A stretch of DNA of 64,000 nucleotides. Source: Actinomycetes bacterium (GTDB lineage: Bacteria > Actinomycetota > Coriobacteriia > Coriobacteriales > Eggerthellaceae). The DNA is taken from assembly GCA_023460315.1 (NCBI GenBank), contig JAEWQO010000125.1, positions 78,519 to 142,518 on the forward strand. Direction: 5' to 3'. Every line of letters starts with the position of its first letter. Position 1 is the stretch's first letter. Shown piece after piece: positions 27,587 to 37,281 of this stretch. The notes beneath the pieces were generated by a model. It was not told the origin of the DNA. It ran no database searches and saw only the letters and a program-made list of their open reading frames with translations. The translations under genes and the position numbers were made by a program.

Positions 27587-28421
27587 CGAAGCCGTACACC
27601 CCCCGATCCTGGTCGCGAGTCAGATGTCCACGGTCGAGCGCGATGACGCGACGACGCATGTTATCGACCATCTCCCGGTCATGGGTTGCAACGAGCACGG
27701 TCGTACCCGTGCGGTTGATGCGTTCAAGCAGGTCCATGATGCCTCGCGAGGTCTGGGGGTCAAGATTCCCGGTAGGCTCGTCACAGACGAGCAGAGGCGG
27801 GCGGTTGACGATGGCGCGCGCGATGGAAACGCGCTGCTGCTCGCCCCCTGAAAGCTGATCGGGGCGCTTGTTGAGCTTGTCCTGCAGCCCGACGAGACGC
27901 AGCACCTCGGGAACCTGCGTCTTGATGACGTGGCTGCTTTTCCCGATGACCTCAAGGGCGAACGCGACATTCTCAAACACCGTCTTGTTGGGAAGCAGCT
28001 TGAAGTCCTGGAACACGCACCCGATGTTGCGCCTCAGGTAGGGCACACGCCAATTGCGCATGGTCACCAGGTCCTCATCGGCCACATAGATATGTCCCTT
28101 AGTAGGCTTCACCTCGCGAATGAGCATGCGGATGAACGTCGATTTGCCCGACCCGGAATGGCCGACGAGAAAGATGAACTCGCCGGCGTAGATCTGCAGG
28201 GATATGTCAGAGAGCGCCGGCTTGTTCGGCTGCGCGGGGTACACTTTTGTCACATGGTCAAACGTGATGACAGGTGTTCCTGTCTGCTGGGGGATGTCAT
28301 CCACCTCCAGCGTGGGAAGCGACGCGGAAAGCTGCGATGTCACTTGCCCCGAGTGAGCCGCATGGGCACCGAGACGCCCGGCAGGGCGTGCAGGTTCCAT
28401 TTGGCTGGTATCATTCGTCAC
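27579..28421 (-). CDS. ftsE: Cell-division ATP-binding protein FtsE
   Basis: 280 residues from a GTG start at 28421 preceded by GGAG at six bases. An N-terminal tail of about 50 residues precedes the standard FtsE ATPase: Walker A GHSGSGKS, signature LSGGEQQR, and Walker B LLVCDEPTGNLDP. FtsE forms the cytoplasmic ATPase of FtsEX and tethers to the division ring. The tail is longer than in most FtsE proteins; a Met at residue 8 is an alternative start but does not remove it. Confidence 0.95.
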   Translation of the reverse strand: MTNDTSQMEPARPAGRLGAHAAHSGQVTSQLSASLPTLEVDDIPQQTGTPVITFDHVTKVYPAQPNKPALSDISLQIYAGEFIFLVGHSGSGKSTFIRMLIREVKPTKGHIYVADEDLVTMRNWRVPYLRRNIGCVFQDFKLLPNKTVFENVAFALEVIGKSSHVIKTQVPEVLRLVGLQDKLNKRPDQLSGGEQQRVSIARAIVNRPPLLVCDEPTGNLDPQTSRGIMDLLERINRTGTTVLVATHDREMVDNMRRRVIALDRGHLTRDQDRGVYGFDV

Positions 28422-28476
28422 AGAATGCTCCGTTCGAATCGCAATGTGCTGAGACGCTTGAATTTTAGCAGATGCC

Positions 28477-29448
28477 CTATCGCGCCATAACCCTCTTCAC
28501 AGCTTCGACAATCGCCGCAGATCCCAGATTGAAGTAGTCAAGCAACTCCTCAAACTCGCCGGATTTGCCAAAGACGTCATGCACGCCGACAAATTCCTGA
28601 GGAGTGGGCGCTTCCCTAGCCAGCAGTTCGGCAACCGCCGAGCCCAAACCGCCGATGATATTATGCTCCTCGGCAGAAACGACGCACCCCGTCTTGGCAA
28701 CCGACGAAAGGACGGTCTCGCGATCGAGGGGCTTCACGCAAAACGCATCAATCACTTCGACCGAAATGCCCTCTGCAGCAAGCAGGTCGGCGGCAGCCAG
28801 AGCTTGCTCGACCTCGACGCCATTGGCGATGATCGTGGCGTCGGAGCCCTCGCGCAGCACGTAGGCGCGCCCCAGGTCGAGCTCGACGTCATCGGCATAG
28901 ACGGCGGGAACCGAAGCGCGACCCATCCGCACATACACCGGCCCGGGCGTCCGTGCTGCAAGCTTCAGCGCCGCACGTGCCGCCGCATAGTCGGCAGGCA
29001 CCAACACGCGCATTCCCGGCAGCCCGCGCATGAGGGAAACGTCCTCGAGCATCTGATGGCTTCCGCCGTCAGGACCCACGGACACGCCAGCATGCGTGGG
29101 AGCGATCTTGACGTTCAGCCTGCTGTAGGCAACGGTGTTGCGAATCTGGTCATACACGCGTCCCGTGCCAAACACGGCAAACGATCCGGTGAATGCGATA
29201 TGCCCCGTGATGGAGAGTCCCGCGGCCACGCCGATCATGTTTTGCTCGGCGATGCCACAGTTGAACAAGCGATCGGCATTGGCGGGATCGGCATCGGAGA
29301 ACTTCTTCGTCGTGGTCGATCCTGTCAGGTCCGCATCGACGGCCACAACGGGCAGGCCCTCCTTCGCAAGCTCCGCGAGCGTGACGCCATACGCGGCGCG
29401 TGTCGCGCGTTTGACCAACCTCTGCGATTCGTCCGCACGCTTAACCAC
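28477..29448 (-). CDS. Transketolase, C-terminal subunit
   Basis: 323 residues from the GTG at 29448, chosen because AGGAGG lies six bases upstream; it overlaps the end of the N-terminal subunit gene. It has the pyrimidine-binding domain with NCGIAEQNMIGVAAGLS (the catalytic Glu that activates thiamine diphosphate) and the C-terminal transketolase domain (SAEEHNIIGGLGSAVAE). With the upstream gene it makes a split transketolase, interconverting pentose-phosphate sugars, the common arrangement in anaerobic Gram-positives. Confidence 0.94.
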   Translation of the reverse strand: MVKRADESQRLVKRATRAAYGVTLAELAKEGLPVVAVDADLTGSTTTKKFSDADPANADRLFNCGIAEQNMIGVAAGLSITGHIAFTGSFAVFGTGRVYDQIRNTVAYSRLNVKIAPTHAGVSVGPDGGSHQMLEDVSLMRGLPGMRVLVPADYAAARAALKLAARTPGPVYVRMGRASVPAVYADDVELDLGRAYVLREGSDATIIANGVEVEQALAAADLLAAEGISVEVIDAFCVKPLDRETVLSSVAKTGCVVSAEEHNIIGGLGSAVAELLAREAPTPQEFVGVHDVFGKSGEFEELLDYFNLGSAAIVEAVKRVMAR

Positions 29449-30280
29449 GGGGGGCCTCCTCTCCTGCCGACACGCCCAGATCGGCGAGCGCAACCTTCAG
29501 CTGTTCGGCATTCGGAGCCTTGCCATGCCAGCCGGCCTGTCCCTCCATGAATGAAACACCCTTTCCCTTCACCGTGTGAGCAACCAGCAGATGGGGTTTT
29601 CCGGCATGCGTTTTCTTCGCCAAGCTGAGCGCATCGACGAGCGCGGGGAGGTCATGACCGTTCACGTCCCGCACATCCCAGCCGAACGCGGAGAACTTCA
29701 CATGCAGGTCGCCAGGACCACATACGACTTCCGTGCATCCGTCGATCTGCAGGCCGTTGCGGTCAACGATGGCCACCAGGTTGTCAAGGTGACGGTGCGC
29801 CGCGAACATGGCGGCTTCCCACACCTGGCCCTCCTGACATTCGCCGTCTCCCAACAGGCAGAACACCGTCGCATCCGATCCTTCGAGGGAAAGGCCCGCA
29901 GCGGCGCCGGCGGCAATGGAAAGTCCCTGTCCGAGCGAGCCTGTGGACACCTCGATGCCAGGAAGCTGATTCGAGTCAGGATGCCCTTGCAGCCTGCTTC
30001 CCAGCTTGCGCAAGGTCATGAGCTCCTCCCGCGGAAAATATCCCGCCTGGGCCAGCGCGGCGTAGAGCGCAGGAGCGGCATGGCCTTTGGCCAGGATGAA
30101 GCGATCACGCCCCTCCCAATCGGGATTCTCCGGGTCGTGCTTCATCACGCCACTGAAATACAGCGCACAGAGGATATCGGCAGCTGAAAGAGACCCTCCC
30201 GGATGCCCGCTCCCCGCCTCTGCGATCATGCGCACGATGTCGATGCGCATCTCGTTCGCGCGCTGTTCGAGCTCGGTCAT
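29441..30280 (-). CDS. Transketolase, N-terminal subunit
   Basis: 279 residues from the ATG at 30280, preceded by GGAAGGAA. It carries the thiamine-diphosphate-binding domain: AGSGHPGGSLSAADI, KGHAAPALYAAL, and the metal/diphosphate motif GDGECQEGQVWEA ending near NGLQIDG. It needs the adjacent C-terminal subunit to be active. Longer starts up to 30364 lack a ribosome-binding site. A -10-like TAGAAT lies at 30316-30321. Confidence 0.94.
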   Translation of the reverse strand: MTELEQRANEMRIDIVRMIAEAGSGHPGGSLSAADILCALYFSGVMKHDPENPDWEGRDRFILAKGHAAPALYAALAQAGYFPREELMTLRKLGSRLQGHPDSNQLPGIEVSTGSLGQGLSIAAGAAAGLSLEGSDATVFCLLGDGECQEGQVWEAAMFAAHRHLDNLVAIVDRNGLQIDGCTEVVCGPGDLHVKFSAFGWDVRDVNGHDLPALVDALSLAKKTHAGKPHLLVAHTVKGKGVSFMEGQAGWHGKAPNAEQLKVALADLGVSAGEEAPRG

Positions 30281-30475
30281 GCTTGTTCCTTCCCATAGCG
30301 AATGCCAACAATCCCATTCTAACGAATGAGCGCGCCTTGTTCTGATGAAATACGAAAAGTGCATGGCCCCACACGCGACTTTGGGCGGGAATGGCGCGGA
30401 TCGAGCTCAGAACGCAATTGCGCGCGACGCGATCCTCGGCACGCTCCAGCACCCCTTCAAGAAACGCGGAGCGCG

Positions 30476-31570
30476 TTATTGCGAGACCCTCCATCGGTGA
30501 TAGCCGATGACGAACTCGTCAAGGTCGCCGTCAAGCACCGCGTCGACATTGCCGGTCTCGATGCCGCTGCGCACGTCTTTCACCATCTGATAGGGATAGA
30601 GGACGTAGTTGCGTATCTGGCTGCCAAACGTGCTCTCCATACGCTCTCCACGCAGTTCGGCCAGCTCTTCGGCACGCTTCTGCTCCTCGCGCTCGTAGAG
30701 CTTTGCCTTGAGGACGCGGAAGGCGGCCTCCTTGTTCTGCAGCTGAGACTTCTCGTTCTGGCACGTCACCACGATCCCCGTGGGAATGTGGGTGAGGCGC
30801 ACCGCGGAGTCGGTGGTGTTCACGCATTGCCCGCCGGGACCGCTCGAGCGGTAGACATCCACGCGGACGTCGCTCACGTTGAGGTCGACCTCGATGTCAT
30901 CGGGAAGGACCGGCAGCACCTCAACTCCCGCGAACGTGGTATGACGGCGCTTCTTGTCGTCGGTCGGCGAGATGCGCACGAGCCGATGGACGCCGTTTTC
31001 GCTCTTCAGCATGCCGAAGGCGTTGCGGCCTCCAATTTGGATGGTCGCCTTGTCAAGGCCGATGCCTTCGCCCGGCACCACATCGAGGACCGTGACCTTC
31101 CACCCCTTGTTCTCAGCATACCGCACATACATGCGATAGAGCATCTCGGTCCAATCCTGAGCCTCCAGCCCGCCCGAACCGGGATTGACCGTGACAATGG
31201 CGTCGCCGGAGTCAAAGCGCCCCGCAAACCATGAGTTGATCTCGAGTGAGTCCAGCATGTCCTCAAGCTTCGTCAGAACCTCGTCAGCCTCGCCGGCAAA
31301 TGCCTCATCCTCTTCTGCCAATTCGAGCGCGGCGCGCGCATCGTCCAGGAGGGAAACCGCCGCCTCGTATTCCGCAATGGTGTCACGGAGGTCGCTCGCC
31401 TGCTTTGACACCGACGAGGCATGGGACGCATCGTCCCAGAAGCCTGGAGCAGCCACTTCGGCATCGAGCCGACCCAGCTCGATCCTTTTCTCGTCAATGT
31501 GGAGGTACGCGTGCGCATCGGCGACGCGATCGGCTATCTGATCTATGTTCTTGTCTTCTCTGTCCGTCAT
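30476..31570 (-). CDS. prfB: Peptide chain release factor 2, with SPT in place of the SPF anticodon motif
   Basis: 364 residues from the ATG at 31570, five bases after secA. It has the class-I release factor fold with RSSGPGGQCVN (GGQ at 246-248), which triggers peptide release. The codon-reading tripeptide that is Ser-Pro-Phe in RF2 proteins here reads Ser-Pro-Thr (201-203, in VRISPTDDKKRRH; Thr codon at 30962-30964). The surrounding motif is otherwise RF2-like rather than RF1-like. No programmed frameshift site is needed, because the frame is continuous. It would terminate at UGA and UAA. Confidence 0.95.
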   Translation of the reverse strand: MTDREDKNIDQIADRVADAHAYLHIDEKRIELGRLDAEVAAPGFWDDASHASSVSKQASDLRDTIAEYEAAVSLLDDARAALELAEEDEAFAGEADEVLTKLEDMLDSLEINSWFAGRFDSGDAIVTVNPGSGGLEAQDWTEMLYRMYVRYAENKGWKVTVLDVVPGEGIGLDKATIQIGGRNAFGMLKSENGVHRLVRISPTDDKKRRHTTFAGVEVLPVLPDDIEVDLNVSDVRVDVYRSSGPGGQCVNTTDSAVRLTHIPTGIVVTCQNEKSQLQNKEAAFRVLKAKLYEREEQKRAEELAELRGERMESTFGSQIRNYVLYPYQMVKDVRSGIETGNVDAVLDGDLDEFVIGYHRWRVSQ

Positions 31571-31575
31571 GATCC

Positions 31576-34383
31576 CTACAGGTTCTGTCCGTGGCATTTC
31601 TTGTATTTGAGGCCCGAACCGCAAGGGCAGGGGTCATTGCGGCCGACGTTGGCGAACGGATCGTCCTTGTCTTTCACGATGGTCTGAGGCTTCCCCTGCG
31701 CAGGCTTCGGCGCGGGAGCAGAAGCGCTCGCGCTCGGCGCCGGCGCGGAGTTCGACCGCACCGCACCCCCCACACCAGTTGAATCAAGGGCCTGCTCAGG
31801 AGAGGAGTAGCTCACCTTGCCGTCCAGCGGTCCCGCGGCATCGGGCATCTCGGGGGGCTTCTGCACCGCTATCTGCAAACGGAGCAACGTGCGCATGAAG
31901 TCCTCGTACATGGAAGAGGTGAGGTTCTGGAAGGCGCTGTATGCCTCGTTCTTGTACTCGACGAGGGGATCGCGCTGTCCGAAAGCACGCAACCCGATGC
32001 CGGCCTTGAGATAGTCCATCTCTTGAAGGTGGGCCATCCAGCGCGTGTCGATGATGCGAAGCATCACCTGGGCCTCGAGTTTGCCCATCGCATCAGCCCC
32101 CAGCAGGGCGGTCTTCTCGTCATACACGCCCGTCAGATACTCCGAGACGGCTTCCGCCAGCAAGGCGGGATCGTCCTCGTGGTCAACGTCGGCCGTCGCA
32201 TAGTCCGTGCGGCCGGTCATGTTGGCGACCCACGTGTCAAGAGCCTTGATGTCCCAGTCGTCGCTCGGACACTTCTCGGGACAGTCTTCAGACACCACGG
32301 CATCCACCGCCTCTGAGACAATGGAGGGAATGCGATTGGCAAGGTCCTTGCCGTCCAAGATGGCATTGCGCTCTTCGTAGATGGCCCCGCGCTGCAGGTT
32401 CATGACGTCGTCATACTCGAGAACGTTCTTACGGGCGGCAAAATGCATGCTCTCCACCTGGCGCTGCGCACTCTCGATGGCCTTTGACACCATGCCGGCC
32501 TGAATGGGCATGTCTTCAGGCATGTCGGTCTTTTCCATCATGCGGGCGATGGAGTCCATGCGGTTGCCACCGAACAAGCGCATGAGATCGTCTTCGAGAG
32601 ACAGGTAGAACTGCGTCACTCCGGGATCTCCCTGACGGCCCGCACGACCTCGCAGCTGATTGTCGATGCGGCGAGACTCGTGTCGCTCGGTGCCGATAAC
32701 CGTGAGGCCACCCGCCTCGATCACTTGGTCATGCTCTTCCGAACACACCCGCTTGGCCTCGTCAAGGGCAGAGGCGCGCTGTTCCGCAGTGGGTGCAGGA
32801 GGACGCCCTTCCTCCGCCGTCTCGCCGGGACCCAGGTCGGGATCGAAGCCGCGCGAGCGAAGCACGTCGTCGGCAAGCACCTCGGGATTGCCGCCCAGCA
32901 GAATGTCGGTGCCACGGCCTGCCATGTTGGTGGCAATGGTCACCGCGCCCACGCGGCCCGCCTGCGCAATGATATGAGCCTCCCGCTCGTGGTTCTTCGC
33001 ATTCAATGTCTCATGGCGAATTCCCCGCTTGTCCAAAAGGCGGGAAAGCTTCTCAGAGCTTTCGATCGACACCGTGCCAATGAGGCAGGGCTGGCCGTTT
33101 GCGTTGCGTTCGGCAACGTCGTCAGCCACAGCGTTGAATTTGGCCTCTATCGTGCGGTAGATGAGATCGTCTTCGTCCTTGCGGGCGACAGGCTTGTTGG
33201 GAGGAATGGCCACGACCGGCAGCTTGTATATCTCGCGAAACTCGGCATCTTCGGTCATGGCCGTGCCGGTCATGCCCGACAGCTTCTCATACAGGCGGAA
33301 GTAGTTCTGCAGCGTGATGGTGGCGAGCGTCTGGTTCTCCTCGCGCACAAGCACGCGTTCCTTCGCCTCAAGCGCCTGATGCAGGCCTTCGGAATACCGA
33401 CGTCCCTCCATGATGCGGCCCGTGAACTCATCGACAATCTTCACTTCCCCGTTCACCACAACGTAGTCGACGTCGCGATGGAACAGGAACTGCGCCTTCA
33501 AGGCCTGCTGGAGATGGTTCGCCAACTGTCCGGAAGGGTCAGCGTAGATGTCATCGATCCCGACCAGAGCCTCAATCTTCTCAAGGCCGCTCTCGGTGGC
33601 ATTGATGGTCTTCTTCGCCTCGTCCATGTCAAAATCAACCTCGGAGACCAAACTGGGCATGACGCGCGCAAACTTGTTGTACGTGTCGGCGGCCTGCGTC
33701 CCCGCTCCCGATATGATGAGCGGAGTACGCGCCTCGTCGATGAGGATGGAGTCGACCTCGTCGACGATGGCGAAGTGATGGCCGCGTTGCACGCGGGCAT
33801 CCGCCCTGGTCACCATATTGTCGCGCAGGTAGTCGAAGCCGAATTCGGAGTTCGTGCCATAGGTGACCGCAGCCTGATAGGCAGGCTTCTTCTTGTCGGG
33901 GCGCATGCCGTTTTGGATGAGGCCCACGTCCAAACCGAGGAAACGGTATATCTGGCCCATCCATTCGCTGTCGCGCCGCGCCAGGTAGTCGTTGACGGTG
34001 ACGATGTGGACATTGCTGCCCGGAAGGGCATTCAGGTACCCGGCGAGCGTGGACACGAGCGTCTTGCCTTCGCCGGTCTTCATCTCGGCGATCTGCCCAT
34101 CATTCAAGGCCATGCCGCCGATGAGCTGCACGTCGAAATGCCTGAGGCCCAGCGTTCGAACGGAAGCCTCGCGCACGGTGGCGAACGCCTCGGGCAGCAA
34201 GCTCTTGAGATCCTCCCCCGCCTCGGCCCGCTCGCGGAAAGCGGCCGTGAGGGCGCGCAGCTCCTCGTCGCTCTTCGCCTGCATGTCGGTCTCCAGGCCG
34301 TTAATCTTCTGCGCAGTCGCCTCATAGTTCTTCAGCTGCTTGCCCTCACCGAGCGTGAGCAGCTTGGAAAGAAATCCTGCCAT
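31576..34383 (-). CDS. secA: Preprotein translocase ATPase SecA
   Basis: 935 residues of full-length SecA. Walker A is MKTGEGKT, Walker B is IVDEVDSILIDEARTPLIISG, and the C-terminal helicase-like motor contains NMAGRGTDI. A low-complexity Ala/Pro linker (about 870-905) leads to a C-terminal zinc-binding tail with CPCGSGLKYKKCH. SecA powers export of proteins through SecYEG, and the zinc tail binds SecB or ribosomes. It is the first gene of the secA-prfB pair. A weak -10-like TATGCT at 34431-34436 lies about 50 bases upstream. Confidence 0.97.
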   Translation of the reverse strand: MAGFLSKLLTLGEGKQLKNYEATAQKINGLETDMQAKSDEELRALTAAFRERAEAGEDLKSLLPEAFATVREASVRTLGLRHFDVQLIGGMALNDGQIAEMKTGEGKTLVSTLAGYLNALPGSNVHIVTVNDYLARRDSEWMGQIYRFLGLDVGLIQNGMRPDKKKPAYQAAVTYGTNSEFGFDYLRDNMVTRADARVQRGHHFAIVDEVDSILIDEARTPLIISGAGTQAADTYNKFARVMPSLVSEVDFDMDEAKKTINATESGLEKIEALVGIDDIYADPSGQLANHLQQALKAQFLFHRDVDYVVVNGEVKIVDEFTGRIMEGRRYSEGLHQALEAKERVLVREENQTLATITLQNYFRLYEKLSGMTGTAMTEDAEFREIYKLPVVAIPPNKPVARKDEDDLIYRTIEAKFNAVADDVAERNANGQPCLIGTVSIESSEKLSRLLDKRGIRHETLNAKNHEREAHIIAQAGRVGAVTIATNMAGRGTDILLGGNPEVLADDVLRSRGFDPDLGPGETAEEGRPPAPTAEQRASALDEAKRVCSEEHDQVIEAGGLTVIGTERHESRRIDNQLRGRAGRQGDPGVTQFYLSLEDDLMRLFGGNRMDSIARMMEKTDMPEDMPIQAGMVSKAIESAQRQVESMHFAARKNVLEYDDVMNLQRGAIYEERNAILDGKDLANRIPSIVSEAVDAVVSEDCPEKCPSDDWDIKALDTWVANMTGRTDYATADVDHEDDPALLAEAVSEYLTGVYDEKTALLGADAMGKLEAQVMLRIIDTRWMAHLQEMDYLKAGIGLRAFGQRDPLVEYKNEAYSAFQNLTSSMYEDFMRTLLRLQIAVQKPPEMPDAAGPLDGKVSYSSPEQALDSTGVGGAVRSNSAPAPSASASAPAPKPAQGKPQTIVKDKDDPFANVGRNDPCPCGSGLKYKKCHGQNL

Positions 34384-34474
34384 CGCGGTTACGCCGTCCT
34401 TTTCGTCGCAAAATCAATACTTGCTACTCTAGCATAAAGGGCCTGAACTCAGAGGAAATTCATACGCGCTGCCC

Positions 34475-37084
34475 TCACCTGAGGGCTTCCTCGGTCTCGA
34501 TGATCGCATGGTAGAGCCCCATGGTCTCAAGCGATGGATCGATTCCCAGCTCGTCCGCCAGAAACCTGCGGCAGGAGAAGTAGGTTTCAAGCGCCGCCGT
34601 GCGCTGACCGACGGCAAGCTGCGCGTTCATGAGCGCGGTGTAGGCATCCTCCCGCGTGTGGTCGCGCACGAGGGCCGTTCGGGCAAACCAGAGCCCCTCC
34701 TGCACGTCGCCGGCCCGTATCAGACGATTCGACGCCGACACGAGAGCATCGACGAGCCGGTTCCGATAGTCAACCCGACGTCGCATGATGTGCTCGTTGT
34801 CGCACTCGCTCGGAAGCAGGTCGTCAGAAAACCGCTCGTTGACCTGAGAGAGCAGCGCGGCCCATCCGCCAGAACCGGGATGTTCGAGTTGCAGCGCACG
34901 ACAGAGGGATTCCAGCTGGGCAACGTCTGTCACCAGCAGGCGGCCGTCAAGCCTCAAGCCATTCTGCTGCCTGATCAAGTAAGGACAGATGCCGGCTGGC
35001 GTGACCAGGGCGCGACGCAACAGGGACCATATCCCGTAAAAATTCTTGCGGGCGGACTCGATGGTGCTCTCGGGCCAAAGAAGCTGGACGAGTGCATCGC
35101 GCGAGAATTCGCGCCCCCGGTTGAGAACGAGAAGGGCCAGAAGCGTCTTCACCTTCTGGCGGCGAAAGCAGCGGGGATCCACCGGGGCGTCGCCGATGCG
35201 CACATCGAGCCCGCCGAACAGGTTGACCGTCAGGAGGGGCTCGAGCGTCTCCCCCTCAAGCCGCAAGCCCGCTTCCGCGCGAAAGGAGTCGGGATGCGTC
35301 AAGACGAACCCCCTTCGCTGGTCCGCCCTCTCTCGCGCGACGCGCTCGTATGCGCTCCTCTGGACAAACAGGCCCACTTCGACCCGATGCATGGCAAGCG
35401 ATGCCTTCGCATGGGGCGGGGGCACGTCAACGGCCCCACATTCGCATGCCCGTTCAAGAGTCACGCCAGCCATCGCCTCAAAAAGTCCGCAGGGCAGCGG
35501 CGCGCGTGCATCACCCCGCTCTCGGACATATGCCGCAACGCGCGCAAGCCCGTCGTCTCCAAGGGGCGGCGTCCCGCCGTCCGGCCGATGCGCTCCGCCT
35601 CCCTCCTTCGCCGAGATTGCCTGCTTGAGAATCCACGAGGCACCAAGCAGCAGCGCGCGGCAATCCACGCCCGCGTCAAGGCAGGCGCACCACGTCGCCG
35701 CCGCAAGGGTCGGCGACCGGTCGCACGCGACGGCCATGCGCGCAAGAGGTTTCCATATCTCTCCCGACAGAGGATCCGTGCGTCCCGCCGCGCCATCTCC
35801 GAGATCGTCGGCGAGCATGGCCAGCTGCGACAACGCGAGCGTCCGTGCGTCGCCGGAACCCCCGCGGAAAAGCACGAGGGCAGCGGTGGCGCGGGCCGCC
35901 TCGGGCGCGTCGACGTCCCCGAGAGGCCGCCGGGCCAGCTGGCAGGCACAACGATCGTCGCCCAGGACGAGAAGGCGAGCCGACTGGTCCGCAGAAAGCA
36001 CTGAGGCGGCTGACCCCAACCCTCCCCGCAGCGATCCATACAGTTCGACCGCAGGGAGCACACAGGATGCATCCAGCAGGTCACAGCCATGATCGGCCAG
36101 CCACGCAGCACGAGCCTGCAACGATCCGAGCATTCCCATGAGCAGACAGGCCCGGTGAGCCGATGAGCGCGTGACAAGAATGTCGGCCAGCCGCGACACC
36201 AAGGCATCGCGGCTGGCGAAGCGGGAACAGGAAACCATGCCTTCCATATTTCCCTCCATTCCGTCCACGAGATCCTCAATCGGCAGGCGAACCGCCTCGA
36301 ACACGTCCCGCTTCCGATCGATGCCCACATAGGGATAATTCTCAGCCAAGAGCGAGACCGTGCCCGTGCCGCACGGCCCAAACGCATCGATGTCCGCCAG
36401 GCATCCCTCCTGCAGAACAAGTGCCACAATCGCCGCGAGCAGGATGTCTGACGGCAGCTCTTCGCAGAAGACGGCCTGAGCAAATGCCCGCGCCTCTCCC
36501 GCCGGAGCCCACCGGATGCCGGCGACGCGCTGAGCTGCAGGGAGCTTGCTCGCGGGCAATGACGCCTTTTCCTCGGACGTGCGCACCCCGTCTAGTTCAG
36601 CATCGCTCAGCAGCAGGTCGCGGGCAGTCAGCTTAAGCCGATCGTGCTGAAGCCTCCCAAACGCGTCGCACAGAGGAGTGCAGGTAACCACCACCTCACA
36701 GCCGCGGTCAAGCAGCGCGTCAAACGACCGCGACAAAGCCTCGACCCGTTGGGCGTTCAAAAGGGGGACATCCTCGATGACCGCGAGGAAGCGCTCCGAA
36801 TCGGCGGAAAGCAGCGTCTCGGCGATGATCGCCCGGTCGAGGTCCCGCAGGAAGCAAGGGCTGCGAGCATCGATCCAAAACACGTGGCGATAGCCATACA
36901 CGGTCTGGGCGTATTCCAAAATGAGTGCCGTCTTCCCAAAGCCTCCCGGCGCCACAACAAAGCGCACGACCTGCCGCTCGCGCAAGAGCCGTGCCGTCAG
37001 GTCGGGACGAGAGCGATGTCGAGCTGCGGCGAGATGCTTCGGAGGATACCCCTTGCAGGCGGCGTTGACGAGATAGGTTGACAT
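34475..37084 (-). CDS. MalT/SARP-like transcriptional regulator with P-loop ATPase and BTAD domain
   Basis: 869 residues from the ATG at 37084. An N-terminal STAND-type ATPase (Walker A APGGFGKT at about 45-52, IEDVP as Walker B) is followed by a long helical region. The C-terminus is a SARP module: an OmpR-like winged helix (about 640-720, RQKVKTLLALLVLNRGREFSRD) and a bacterial transcriptional activator domain to the end. SARP-type regulators activate transcription in response to a signal sensed by the ATPase and helical part; the target is unknown. It is divergent from the P1 peptidase gene, a plausible target. A start at 37168 is possible but lacks support. Confidence 0.85.
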   Translation of the reverse strand: MSTYLVNAACKGYPPKHLAAARHRSRPDLTARLLRERQVVRFVVAPGGFGKTALILEYAQTVYGYRHVFWIDARSPCFLRDLDRAIIAETLLSADSERFLAVIEDVPLLNAQRVEALSRSFDALLDRGCEVVVTCTPLCDAFGRLQHDRLKLTARDLLLSDAELDGVRTSEEKASLPASKLPAAQRVAGIRWAPAGEARAFAQAVFCEELPSDILLAAIVALVLQEGCLADIDAFGPCGTGTVSLLAENYPYVGIDRKRDVFEAVRLPIEDLVDGMEGNMEGMVSCSRFASRDALVSRLADILVTRSSAHRACLLMGMLGSLQARAAWLADHGCDLLDASCVLPAVELYGSLRGGLGSAASVLSADQSARLLVLGDDRCACQLARRPLGDVDAPEAARATAALVLFRGGSGDARTLALSQLAMLADDLGDGAAGRTDPLSGEIWKPLARMAVACDRSPTLAAATWCACLDAGVDCRALLLGASWILKQAISAKEGGGAHRPDGGTPPLGDDGLARVAAYVRERGDARAPLPCGLFEAMAGVTLERACECGAVDVPPPHAKASLAMHRVEVGLFVQRSAYERVARERADQRRGFVLTHPDSFRAEAGLRLEGETLEPLLTVNLFGGLDVRIGDAPVDPRCFRRQKVKTLLALLVLNRGREFSRDALVQLLWPESTIESARKNFYGIWSLLRRALVTPAGICPYLIRQQNGLRLDGRLLVTDVAQLESLCRALQLEHPGSGGWAALLSQVNERFSDDLLPSECDNEHIMRRRVDYRNRLVDALVSASNRLIRAGDVQEGLWFARTALVRDHTREDAYTALMNAQLAVGQRTAALETYFSCRRFLADELGIDPSLETMGLYHAIIETEEALR

Positions 37085-37231
37085 AGCGCGCACTCCCCTT
37101 GATGTGCGGGTGCGCAACAGCCCTGGAACAGCTCGTTCATGATACCGGCAGCAAAGCGTTTTCCGCAAGAGCCGACATTAGTTCGTCATCAGCGACAACA
37201 CTTCGGCCGCAGATTCCCTAGGATCGAGAAA

Positions 37232-37248
37232 CCCGTGTACAATGTACC
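37232..37248 (+). promoter_or_regulatory. Candidate promoter/operator of the P1 peptidase gene
   Basis: The -10-like TACAAT at 37238-37243 lies inside the palindrome GTACAATGTAC (37237-37247), 40 bases before the gene. No good -35 is seen, which would fit a promoter that needs an activator such as the divergent SARP-like protein. Confidence 0.35.
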
Positions 37249-37281
37249 AGTGGTTGCGCACCCAAAAAGGAAGGACCCTCC

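Noticed and set aside
32680..34437. 585-codon open frame antisense to secA
   Set aside because: High-GC shadow of secA codons, no domain, and secA is certain on the other strand.
34508..36004. 498-codon open frame antisense to the SARP-like regulator
   Set aside because: Arg/Pro-rich shadow frame with no motifs; the minus-strand gene has clear ATPase and BTAD domains.
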